The notes below the pieces were generated by a model, which saw only the letters and a list, made by a program, of their open reading frames with translations, made no database searches and was not told where the DNA came from. A stretch of 64,000 nt of DNA from Panopea generosa (taxonomy: Eukaryota; Mollusca; Bivalvia; Adapedonta; Hiatellidae), in assembly GCA_029582155.1 (NCBI GenBank), contig CM055899.1:53594353-53658352 (forward strand), given 5' to 3'. Below, in pieces: positions 12,166 to 33,084 of this stretch (position 1 is its first letter; the number at the start of each line of letters is the position of its first letter). A program made the translations under genes and the position numbers.

Positions 12166-13870
12166 TTTAAGTGGACGTCGGGTAGACGAAAGAGGAGGGG
12201 AGAGTCGTGTTTAGTTATGATCGTGGTAGACGTTAAAAACAATTTTATTTATTTAAAAAACATATTTATTCATAAACCTTTGCTGGAAAGATCTTATAAA
12301 GTCATTTTGTAACGACTGTTACTCCCTTGACCAGTTAATACATTTAGATGAGATAAAATAAATTGTTTTTCATTGACATTTGTGAACTTATTGTTATAAT
12401 GTATTACGCGATATGTTATAATACAAACTATTACTGATGTTCAGGATTGGATTGATATGACAACTGTAAAGAATGTAAGTGTTGATGGTACATGGGTACG
12501 CCAATACTACAAGCTTAGTGTTAACTTTATCTAAATCCAAATCCATCGGACAAGAATTTGGCATCACAAACTACTCAATGCATGTTTGACTGTCCAACTT
12601 GACGCGAAGTACGGTTTTTTATATAAATAAAGTGATATCCTTTTGTAACGAACAGCATTATATATAATAAACCGATGTGTAGATACTGGAAATCATGATG
12701 CTAACTGAATGCGTTAAAAGGTGTCTATTTATTCATCGCCAGCAACTTAAAATGGTCCACATAACTGCGATGTTACATACTTCAACAAACAAACAATAGG
12801 CTGGGTTTACTTTCCTTTCTTGCAATCGTGAACATGTTATGGTTGACGCAACTCCTCATATGTTTTACATCAGCATACACTTTGCTCAGACCTATTGTCG
12901 ACAGATAGTACTTTGCTAGTTGTATCAGTACTAAGTGTTTATTGCGGGAGACTCGGTTTAAGCCGGAGACAGAACATCCCGCACATTTACTCACTACATT
13001 ACCTACCGCTTATGAGATGATTGCTACTACTCTCAGTTCTGTGTTTTTTATTCAACAAACAATATTCTAACATTTTTCATTCCGTTATGAGTACATAAAA
13101 TACAAATGTATACATATAAGTATGACATATTCAATAACTGTTAGCGATTACAACATATTCTTTAACTATTAGCGGTAACAAATGTAGACGATTGTGTTCA
13201 TAAACCAATAAAAGATACGTTTGCTTTCACTGTAAAATGCAAAGCTTATTTCATTAACACTAATATAGAAATACTGGGCATTTCAACTATTTTTGCTAAT
13301 ATGATTAAAACCGAGTGATCGCCGTTGTGTCGTAGTGAGACGTACATGTATATGCCTTAACAATGTAAACACTCAACAACAGCTATATATAGACAGTTGC
13401 CACTATCCTTTCACATGTATAACTAGCACATGTTTTCATATAAAGGGTTTACAACTAAAATACTAAGGATTTGGAATTTCCAACCTGCCAAGGTAACAAA
13501 ACCAATATTGTCAATGGAGGGATAGAAAGTATCACTCACCCGCTGCATAACGACTTCCAGCACGACCTCGTTATTCGCATTATTTCAAATTCACCAATAT
13601 TTTACAAGCATGACAGATAAAAAACGTAATCATATGAAGTCTAGTGTCTATTTGAAATGTACTTCAATTTTAAATTAGTCTTACAGGGGCGTGTATATTA
13701 TTGGAATAAGTAACAAATGCTATACTTTCTTCAATTTTGTAAAACAAGCTGATATGCTGCCTTTGAAGAACACAGCTAAGTCAAAATCAGGAAGAGTCTT
13801 AGTTAATACTTATTTGTTTTATAGTTCGATTTACGATATAAGCTCAGAGCTTTATGAACCGCTCTCGAGT
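12166..13870. other. no recognisable gene
   Basis: Only short ORFs without recognisable domains or repeats occur here. I see no support for a gene. Confidence 0.6.
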
Positions 13871-13871
13871 C

Positions 13872-13972
13872 TGCTTCCTATATAGAACCTGTACTGAGTG
13901 TTGTCAGCTTCCTGTATAGAACCGGTACTGAGTGTTGTCAGCTTCCTGTATAGAACCAGTACTGAGTGTTGT
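13872..13972. repeat. 34-bp tandem repeat, three copies
   Basis: The unit cttcctgtatagaaccggta plus ctgagtgttgtcag occurs three times with a few substitutions. A B-box-like sequence on the minus strand (gcgggttcaatccc, near 13998..14012) lies just to the right. The group may therefore be the eroded end of a SINE. Confidence 0.85.
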
Positions 13973-14576
13973 TTTATGAGAGGCATCGGGTAGATCTTGG
14001 GATTGAACCCGCAACCTAAGGACGGGTATGGCAAAGTTATTAGATTTATTAAATATAAACAGAAAATCGTTGTTATCAAAATAAGTATCATTTTGGACAA
14101 ATACAGATATAATCTGATTAATAATTCACATACATAAATATGTTAATTAATGTAATTATTTATATGTTAATAATGCTTGACGAAATACAATGATAACTAG
14201 AATTTGCAATATGATTTTGTTTAAAACCACTCTCACTAGTACTGATTCAGAACTATGTACTATAATGTTATAAACATCACATTGCATACATTAAAAATGT
14301 TTGTATATGACGATGAGCTCAAGACTAAATAGATTTTCTTATCTGTTCTGTTCAAGTTTAAATCATCACCAATTACATGACAAACCAGACACATATTCTT
14401 AAATAGCAACTCTACATTAAACACGCCCTATTCTTACCAACAACATGACCTGTCATTTCTAAATGATACGAAATCCAAAGGCTAATTATCTCATCTCCTT
14501 AAGTTGGCACCTTTGACCTTTGCATATTTCAACTGCATCTTGCAAAAGATTAAACCAATTCATATTTTTTCTAAAT

Positions 14577-15060
14577 AATATACTCATTTCCAATAACAAT
14601 ATTAATATAAAATTAATTTCTTACAAACGGCTGTTAAGACGATTGGTCACAATCTAAGATGGCCTCAAAATGGACGTCAAATATTGAAAATTTCATGATG
14701 ATATATTCATAATATATAATATGATAAAAACACTGCAAACTGTTAAATATATATATATATATATATATGTATAATGTTATTAGGGTAAATATCGGTAATA
14801 GTATTGATGAGTCAAGCAAAACAAGTCAGATAATACTCATTTCCAATAACAATATTAATATAAAATTAATTTCTTACAAACGGCTGTTGAGACGGTTGGT
14901 CACAATCTAAGATGGCCTCAAAATGGACGTAAAATATTGAAAATTTCATGATGATATATTCATAATATATAATTTGATAAAAACATATATATATATATGT
15001 ATAATGTTATTAGGGTAAATATCGGTAATAGTATTGATGAGTCAAGCAAAACAAGTCAAA
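14577..15060. repeat. 253-bp tandem duplication
   Basis: Two head-to-tail copies of a segment containing ccaataacaatattaatat (at about 14590 and 14843) and gatgagtcaagcaaaacaag. The first copy has a longer TA run (14747..14768), and the second has a shorter run and a small deletion. The segment is a diverged relative of 9110..9330 and, inverted, of 38220..38420. Confidence 0.88.
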
Positions 15061-16011
15061 TAAGGGGCAAAATGCCCCTAAAATTAGAAGAAAAAAATGC
15101 GTATTTGGGCATTTTGCTAAATGCTTTGGTTTTTATTTATTAAGAATTATGAAAATATAACACTTATTTCAGGATTATATTTTGCTACTTCTGTTTAAAA
15201 CAAAATGTAATATGTGTACCTTCTACATATAAAGCATCTTTCACTCGATGATTTTTCATATTATGAATTAATGTTGTCGTTTTTTTTACTTCAATGTTTT
15301 ATTTTATCATATTTATCATAGTACTTCTGTAACCACATCTATACTTTAGCGTCGGTTATTTAAATAAATTTGATCGCTTGAAATTGCTACATTTGATTTG
15401 TTTGTTGTCATCATAGATCATTACTGAGTAGCATGAATGTTGTCATTTAGCATGTATTAGTAAAAAGCATGTACCTATAATCTGATTTCGAAGTAACATT
15501 ATAATAATTACTTAGTGTAAAAAAACCCAGAACATAAAAAGTCACCCAAATAGTTTTTGGAGTGCACTGTATTATATTACATGAAGGTTACTGTCTTAAT
15601 GTTGTATAATACGTATCATCTGCGTTACCAGCTTTGTAAACATTCAAATCATCATCAATTCAAGCTTCAAGAGTTTTACTGAAAAGCACATCAATCACTG
15701 ACCGATGTACTTGACCTTTCGTCGAATCATTTGATCTGGTATATATTTGTTCGTATACTTTGACGATATTTTTCATTGAGTAGTTATTTTTCAATATGTT
15801 TCACACTAAATGTTTCATTAGAATCCATAAAAGCGATATATGTAAAGACAAGAAACAATTAACCCGACGCGAGAGAGACTACCATTCGCTTGTCTAAGTA
15901 AAATGGCGGCCCTGGTAATAACGTCGATCACTGATTTGATTATTGGTTTGTTTGGTTGACAACCCACGTCAGGTCAATGACTTGGCCTTTAGTATTTGTT
16001 CAGTGTATTTG

Positions 16012-25629
<9,618 letters not shown>

Positions 25630-25901
25630 TTATATGGTACATATCCCGAATCAGGTCTAGAAACCACAAATGATAAACGCAGGGAATGTGATGCCTGTCC
25701 CACAATAGTAAGTGAACGCTTACTAAACTATGATGTCATTTAAACTTTCCCGAAAGTGAATGTCCAATCAAGGTTCTTAAATATGTTGCTATTATGACGG
25801 ACTCAATCGGGAGAGCTGGTTTCGTTTTACAGACTAGATAAATGTACACATTTATACATGACACATTTTGTATGTATCAAAACTTCACCTAAATTAAAGT
25901 G

Positions 25902-25904
<3 letters not shown>

Positions 25905-25972
<68 letters not shown>
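25905..25972. repeat. (TA)n microsatellite
   Basis: About 34 uninterrupted TA units, some 350 bp upstream of the FMO start codon on the minus strand. Confidence 0.97.
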
Positions 25973-25977
<5 letters not shown>

Positions 25978-26599
25978 TTTTATAAAACAAGAACTGTAGT
26001 TTTTTTTCTAATAAAGCTAAGAACATGTATATAATAACACAAAGGTATTCGATCACAAGTCAGGTATAGATATATAACGCACACAATAAAACTTGCGTTT
26101 TTAAGTAGTTAAGTATTATTTATCTCGAGAGTAAATCAATCATCTATGATAAATTTTTACATACATTAATCACGCGTATAAATGGGCGAATAGAATAATT
26201 TATGTCCAATCAATTTGATACAGGGCGATATATCGACTGGTAATTTTCAGTAGTGGTCATCTCAACAATAAGTCAGTCAAGAATGGTCATATTTGATACA
26301 AACCATCCCTTCGAGTAGGGATTTCCGATTTGTAAAATCCAAAGGGCGTGTATTTATAGGGGCCACAAAAGGGAACATAGAGTTTACATAGAATTTCTAT
26401 GAAGAAATGGATATTCTATTATTTCAAGCATTTAATAAAAACAGATTTTTTTTTTGAGATGTGAATCATAAGCTATAGCAAATGAAAGTCGTAAAAAAGA
26501 GGTTTTAATTTCAACAACCGGTCATTTAAAAGTGTTCACAAGTGATGTAAAGTAATCCTTTGAGTAGGGGTCTCAAGCAAGTAGAAATCCATGCATGCT
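25973..26599. other. unassigned sequence upstream of FMO
   Basis: No gene or repeat recognised. It may include the FMO 5' flank, but no promoter element can be assigned with confidence. Confidence 0.5.
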
Positions 26600-27027
26600 G
26601 TATGACGTAGCAATCAGTGTAACGCTCACCTCGGCAACGCCACACCTTACGCCCCCATTCACCATACCTATAAAAAACCTTGACTCATCAGTAAAAAAAA
26701 CCCCACATATCCACTGATTTGGGTTCATCGTTGATGCCGATGACACCACAACTCACGGTTACGTCGCCTGTCTGGTGTCAATACGTTACACATATATGAA
26801 TCATGGGCTGAAATTCCGGCATCTTACAGGCGTCGACGCACGGTGGAGCGACTAATGCGATGCTGGTTATATCCCCTTGCTTCCTGGGCACTCCGTGTTT
26901 CTGTTTTGGTGCCGTCTAATTAACCGCATGTTAGTGGAGTGATAAATATGCATACAGCGTGATATGAGAATCCGCCGACAACGATACCGACGGCTTCATG
27001 TCGTTGGGCATCATTTAAACGTCCCAT
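26600..27027 (-). pseudogene. Tc1/mariner-like transposase relic
   Basis: Reading the minus strand from the ATG at 27027, the frame gives MGRLNDAQRHEAVGIVVGGF, as in Tc1-like helix-turn-helix N-termini. After a deletion and frameshifts it gives RSAQEARGYNQHRISRSTVR, a second DNA-binding segment. It ends with TDESRF at about 26676..26693, the block holding a catalytic Asp in Tc1-type DDE transposases. Several stops and a missing section show it is dead. The rest of the catalytic domain is not seen to the left, so the copy is truncated. Terminal inverted repeats were not identified. Confidence 0.8.
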
Positions 27028-27419
27028 AACTTAAATGAAGTTAAACTATTTTGTAAACGTTTTAAAAGCTAAGTTATAAAATGCTTTTTTTTTTGTATTT
27101 GTACTTTGTTTTTATATAACATGGCCACATTTTTCTCTTTTAAATAGATACTCTTTCAGTTATATGAAGGATCTCAAATTATAATCCTTAATAACGTTAG
27201 CACCAATAGAAGTATAGCATAATAAAATCACAATGTACATTGCGCTTAATACACAAACATATACACTTAGATTCAACAAACCGTGAATACACCTCAAGCA
27301 ATGAATGGCCCGTGTATAACACTTCAGTTGTACCAGTATCCGCCAACATACACTCCAACTTATATGAATATGAATCCTGCCTCGCCAATTTTACCCCAAC
27401 AAAGTGGCCAAACAGAAAT

Positions 27420-28250
27420 TTTACAAGCCATTCAACAAAAGCTATAAACAGCCGACAAAAAACTGGGTAAACTTACCACTATCCAATCAAGCATACATGC
27501 TATAACGATTCGGCTGGATGGTATGGATAATAAGATATCGGATATTGAAAAAAGCAATACATTTGTATGTGAGCAATATGACGTGCTTTCTAACATTACT
27601 TCTGATAACAGAAGTCACATCAACAAGCTGAAATCGGATGTTGTAACTTTGTCTGCTGAAAATGCAAAATTAAAAAATGCGAGTGAGTTGTTAAATGATG
27701 ACGTCATCGATTTAAAGTGCAGATCAATGCGAGACAATCTTTTGTTTTTCGGCATTCCTTAAGGGCAACAACAACACACGAACGCAAACCAGTCCAGCGT
27801 CCCAGTTTATGACCACAGGTATGCCAGTACACCGACCGATGGCTCGAGACCGGCGGTGACACACGCTGCAGAGGATTGTAAATCTAAAGTGCACGACTTT
27901 TGTGGTAATGTTTTACACACGGATAACCCAAGCGAAAACTTGTGTATTGAGAGAGCACACAGAATCGGCCGATTTGTGCATGGCAAAACGAGGCCAATTG
28001 TTGCAAAATTTAATTCCGAATCTAAGATGGCCATTAAGGATTAACTAGACGTGTTAATCTGAAGGAGACCAGCTATAATATATCTGACCAATATCCACAG
28101 GAGGTCAAGGATCGTAGAAAAGAACTTGTACCAAAAATGCAAGAGGCCCGACGACTTGGTAAGAAGGCAATAAATGTACGTGACAAACTTTATATAAACA
28201 ATGTGTTGTACACGCCAGGTAGTGTTACACCTAGCAAAACCAGATAGGAT
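27420..28250 (+). pseudogene. LINE ORF1 (coiled coil plus RRM), broken
   Basis: An L1-type ORF1 relic. From 27420 the frame reads ILQAIQQKL, a stop, then KLTTIQSSIHAITIRLDGMD and a heptad-rich segment to about 27690 that looks like a coiled coil. CRSMRDNLLFFGIP (ending 27762) matches the start of the RRM in L1/Tx1 ORF1 proteins, and IERAHRIGRFVHGKTRPIVA (near 27948..28007) its central part. After a frameshift near 28040 come QYPQEVKDRRKELVPKMQEA and VRDKLYINNVLY, the C-terminal domain. Stops at 27447, 27760 and 28042 and the frameshift make it non-functional. ORF1 proteins bind element RNA as trimers. Here only the fossil remains. Confidence 0.85.
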
Positions 28251-28254
28251 TCAG

Positions 28255-29137
28255 GAGAAAAGCGTGATCTTACTATATTATCATGATGTCACACTATCAT
28301 CAAATGGTTGTTTTTATAAATCACAAAATAAACTGTCAGAACAGGCTATGAAAGCCTTGTTTTCTCTTAACTCGTTATTTGACATTGTTTCCCTAGGTGT
28401 AACTGAAAAACTCAAGTTATTTGATACAATGGTAATACCTATATTAAACTATGGGCCCGAGGTATGGGGTTTCCATAAATCCCCTAATATTGAGCGCATT
28501 CATATTAGATTTTTAAAACAAGTTTTATCTGTTAGACAGAAAACAGTAAATATATCAATATATGGTGAATTCGGAAGGTTCCCTATGATAGTCATTCGAA
28601 AAATCCATATAATTAAATATTGGCTAAAAATAATCAGAAATCAAACTATGGCATAATGAAAATGATACAAACATGCAATTTAATGCCATAAAGCAACGCG
28701 TGTTCGATCAATATATCCAGATCTGGTTTTCTGAGCTAAATAATTCTAGTAAACTTGACACGTGTTGTTCATTTAAAGTTTGTTTTGAAACTGAATATTA
28801 CCTTAACTGTGATAGTAATGTTAAACATAGAACAGCATTATCAATACTAAGATGCTCAGCACATAAACTAATGATTGAAGAAGGTAGATATACAAATATA
28901 GCAAGAGAACAAAGAATCTGCCAAAAATGTAATGTTAAAATGATTGAGAATGAGAACCACTTTCTCCTTGTATGTCCATTATACAAGGATTTAAGAATTA
29001 CATTTTTACCAAAATACTATTGTTCATGGCCCACTATGTCTAAGTTTAGATGCTTGATGCAATCAAAACAAAAAGGTATCCTCGTTAAGTTAGCAAAGAT
29101 TGTTTACTTAGCAAATAATAAACGCGAAACATATTAA
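28255..29137 (+). pseudogene. LINE ORF2 C-terminal remnant
   Basis: The text resumes directly after ORF1 at the end of the reverse transcriptase region: VTLSSNGCFYKSQNKLSEQA, then KLKLFDTMVIPILNYGPEVW and FLKQVLSVRQK, to a stop at 28656. After a frameshift, 28673..29137 continues to a Cys/His knuckle CQKCNVKMIENENHFLLVCP near 28920..28978, typical of the ORF2 C-terminus. The endonuclease and the catalytic RT core (about 3 kb expected) are absent between ORF1 and this part. This is an internally deleted copy, which may have been mobilised as such or deleted later. It is followed by a poly-C run. Confidence 0.82.
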
Positions 29138-29166
29138 TATCAAGTACTCTCAGTTACAACTATGAA

Positions 29167-29187
29167 CCCCCCCCCCCCCCCCCCCCC
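29167..29187. repeat. C21 homopolymer
   Basis: Twenty-one C residues 30 bp downstream of the LINE ORF2 stop codon, followed by an A-rich stretch. The length is prone to assembly error. Confidence 0.9.
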
Positions 29188-30218
29188 TAAAAAAAACAAC
29201 AACAAACAACACATTTATTCAATAATAATGTTATTGTGTTGTTGCCGTGTTATTTTTGTTTTGTTTTTGTTTTTTGTATTGTTTTTTTTCTTCTTTGTGT
29301 TGTATCATTTGTAAATACACATACAATCATGCAAAGAGTAGGAACGACACAATCAACATCTAAGTTATTTGGAATCCATTGCTGTATTTATCCAAATACA
29401 GGTGATTTAGTGATAAATATATATAGATATATATGCATTTCATTGTTGTTATAATATATTATAAGTTTATGTTTAAATTGACTTACCGACTCTGTGATAT
29501 AATATCCATTCATGTCATCCAATTTCAAGCAAATTATTTCCAAATATTGACTATCGAATTTCCTTCAGAATAATTCTTACCACAAACTATTGAGCACTCA
29601 TTATTTTATTTTATTTTTATAGTTCTATTGTACACACATATACTTACTCTGACCTATTTTGGTAAATAATACAACACTAGCGTAATATTATTATTTAAAT
29701 GAAATGTTTATCCACGTGTCTAATAGTTTATAGGGTCAATCATTCATTACATTGTCGGCACAGGTACAAACCCAATAAGGTGAGTCTTGGCGTACACAGA
29801 AACGCCTTCCATTCATGTTTAGACCAGACAAGTGAGTTTCATGTTTTGCACGAGACAATATCACCTGTCACCTATATGAAAGTTTCATTTTGTTGACCTG
29901 CGGGTGATCATTACGCTTATCTATTCATAATGTTATGTACATAATAAACAGTGTAATTAAGTAAACAGTAATAAGCAAATAATTTAAAAATTAAAAATTA
30001 ACCAACATGTTAAAATCAAGGCTACTTTTTATTATATTATATAAATTATGTCAAATAACAAATTATAACAAATACAAAGACGATGCATACACTATTCCTA
30101 CAATGTATGATACTTTTTTCATGCTTTTTTTCATTTTCCATGTTTTGTAAATACTCATGCTTGTATTCATGTTTGTATTGTTTAAACCGCCAAAATAAAC
30201 AAAAATAAAAGTGTATAA
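29188..30218. other. AT-rich sequence, no gene recognised
   Basis: It includes T-rich and A-rich stretches that could be the 3' part of the LINE. The short ORFs show no domain. Confidence 0.5.
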
Positions 30219-31440
30219 ACCGATTTAGCTATTTTGAAACTACGTCATTCTATTTTTAGATAGAACCTTCCGTATTAGGGGTGTTTGTAGTATGATACCA
30301 GATTTTTTGTTACATAAACTATACAATAAACTAGATATCAATATTAAGTGTGTTGTTCTACTGTCTGTTTCGATAGCGTAGTGGTAACGGTTTTAACTGT
30401 CAACCCAAATGTCGCGAGTTCGAGCCTTATTTATGGTGATTTTTTTTATTTATTTTCCATTAAAGTATCCCAGTGTACTGTTTCAATGTGTTTTTTAATT
30501 TGTTAAGTGTTGGAAGCAACCTTTTTTATATATAAATTGACTGTATACAGGTCTCACTTAAGAATAACCCCCTTACATTATTACATGACGGTATCAAGGT
30601 TTTTACGCCAAAGAAATTAGGGCTGTGTAAAGCAGTTTGGCATTTTTTTTTTTGTTAAAATACATAAAATGTCATTTGTGCATATGGGAATATTTTTATT
30701 ATTTCTGCCAAGTTTGGATGACATTGGGAACTGTTTGGTAAAACCAACGAAACTGTGAAAAAGCAACCTGGTCAACCTCAAGTTTTTTTCCGCATAATTA
30801 ACCCAACAGAGGACACTCTATGGGAACAATGCACTTTTAGAACCATTGATAATGTATCCAGTGTCCAAGAAGCGCATGTCTCTATATGTAGAACAGTACA
30901 AAATTAATTTGTTGTGCGAGACTTATAGCATAGCGTCTCACAACACCAAGTCAAAATCATCTAAAACAATTATGTCTGATTGTGTCTTCCGAGGAGCCTC
31001 CGATGCCGGTGCCGACTCGCTGCTGCGGATTATAGCTAACGAAATGAATAAAACATTGTAAGTAAATTCTCTCCGCGAACGTTGATTTTAACCCCCCAAA
31101 AAAAACGTTGCATTTTATTAAATTTGTAGTTGTTTTAACGGACAATAGTATAACACAGTTAATATTATATCTCAAGGCACTCTGATACTTTTATGGCAAA
31201 TAAAAATGCAAATAAAATTTCAACATAGGTACGTCTCGAACTCGCGACATTTGGATTGACAGTTAAAACCGTTACTACTACGCTATCGGAACAGACAGTA
31301 GTACAGACACTTAATATTGATATCTAGTTTATTTTATAGTTTATGTAACAGATAAATTTGCTATCATACTATAAACACCCCTAATACGGAAGGTTCTATC
31401 TAAAAATAAAATGACGTAGTTTCAAAATAGCTAAATCGGT
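30219..31440. mobile_element. fold-back element with tRNA-like arms
   Basis: The ends are a long inverted repeat: 30219..30433 matches the reverse complement of about 31212..31440, starting accgatttagctattttgaa at each outer end. Each arm holds a tRNA-like promoter: tagcgtagtggtaacg (A-box type) and gtcgcgagttcgagcc (B-box type), at about 30374..30436 on the plus strand and mirrored near 31228..31290. The 770-bp centre has no recognised domain; a 71-codon ORF at 30846 is unassigned. This could be two opposed SINE copies or a foldback transposon that captured a SINE head. A target duplication is not evident. Confidence 0.75.
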
Positions 31441-31567
31441 AAAAAATAGCTAAAATATTGAATTGAATTGAATATTGAAGTGTAATAGTACACTTACCTG
31501 ACTCAAGGAAAAGAAATATGAGCATCACGATGCACTGATATATTCAGTGGTCAGTATTTTCACAAAC

Positions 31568-31985
31568 ATCCATTTTACACAGACAATAAGCTTCGAAATA
31601 CAAGTTTGTGTAAACCGAACACGATAATTCAAAATGAAGATTGCTTGTTCTACTTACCTTCTTAAAACCTGTTTTGTGTATCTGAAGTAAGCTCAACCGT
31701 ACAGGGCGTTTACTCAAGGTTATCCAATTAATGCGAACACAGAAATTCCAGCTGTACGCTTCACTTATTTAAATAGTCAACAACTCAAATTCATCTATAA
31801 AGGTGATCCCAGCTAGTAGGTTAGTAAATACACCTTATTCACTGATAATGCAGATGGACATAATGGCCGTGTATATGTTTAACTAGTACGGTGAAACACC
31901 GCGGACATAGCGGTATTCGATTGACAAGGTAATAATGGTAAACTAGAACTACAACAGGTCTGCGTTAAGTTCGGTTTAAGGGGAC
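31568..31985 (+). repeat. dispersed repeat, inverted partner of 50880..51306
   Basis: The reverse complement of this segment matches 50880..51306 along its length. Shared landmarks are gcttcgaaatacaagtttgt against acaaacctgtattacgaagc, agctgtacgcttcact, and attgacaaggtaata. It is diverged and non-coding. The nature of the family is unknown. Confidence 0.85.
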
Positions 31986-33084
31986 GCAAACTTCAAAATT
32001 TGGCTTTCAGGTGGGTGGGGTACCATGTGTTAAAAACTGAAAAATAAGATGCTATTTTACATAACCATTACAACCAAGCATGGTAAATGAATGCAGAGAA
32101 CAGTTTTACTATCGTTTTAAAAAATAAATGGTAGCTAATTGTGTATTAATTACGAAAACAATGGCCAATACCATTTCCATTCAAACAGCATAATCGAGTC
32201 AATTTGGATCCTATATTCACTGGTTGTTATATCATAATGGTTCAAAGACCAATGTCTAGAAATATTTTTACTTAATAGTTTGTTAACTTAAAATAATTGA
32301 TATTACTAAACCGTGTTTACCAAAAGTGCACATGGCCATTTTTGTTCATTGACAAAAAAATGTAAACACATATTCTAAACACCAACAACATAGTGCTGAA
32401 CACGCGATCAGCTGTTAATTCTTGTGCAAACTTAAGTTAAACATATTTATTAAACACTGCCAAGGTTGTCATTAGTCAAAACATGGTAATACCTGAAAAC
32501 TATATTAAAACGTTAATGCTTTTACACTGTCAAGTTTTCATTTTCATTCTTTTTCACCGATTCACCTTCCTGATATTAATACGCGACATTATTCCACATC
32601 TCGGTAAACAAATACACATGGATATAAGCGAAGGTGTTCCGAAACGGATACTATTTTCTTATGGCGTATAATTTTCCGTTGGTGTTATACGGCTACATCC
32701 GTCTGTTGTAAAATATCAAAATACAAACAGAATTTCGTATATTTTATAACCTACAAGCCGTGTACTTGGTAAGTATTGTCCTACATATAGTAAATAACAA
32801 ACAAGTTATCATTTTATATACTCTCGTCATGTCGATCTCTCTGTCTACGGTAGGTAAAAATCATTTTTGAGAGACTGTCATCCAAGGTAAGTGTCCTAAA
32901 ATTGTAGTAAAATGCATGCAAATCCCGTTCAACGATAATTGAAACATGGTATGGTGTAGTAAACATGTGTTCGCGTATATGGATTGAAATAACTGTTGTG
33001 GAAAACCTTAATTTAATACTATTTTGTGGACACTTTTAAAAATTGTGTTGCTATTGACTAATAAATGAATAGTGAATTCACGAT
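31986..33084. other. possible 5' part of the transposase unit
   Basis: No ORF of substance. A sequence near 32890 (ccaaggtaagtgtcc) looks like a splice donor and could mark a 5' UTR exon for the transposase that starts at 33085, but this is speculation. Confidence 0.35.

Noticed and set aside
13980..14015. tRNA 3' half on the minus strand
   Set aside because: Only the B-box-like part is visible. No A box or acceptor stem was found at the right distance.
30368..30440. A true tRNA gene
   Set aside because: A- and B-box-like motifs are present, but the arms do not pair into a full cloverleaf and the same sequence recurs in the opposite arm. It is a SINE-type head.
30846..31061. 71-codon ORF inside the fold-back element
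   Set aside because: No recognisable domain, no conserved context, and within the length expected by chance.
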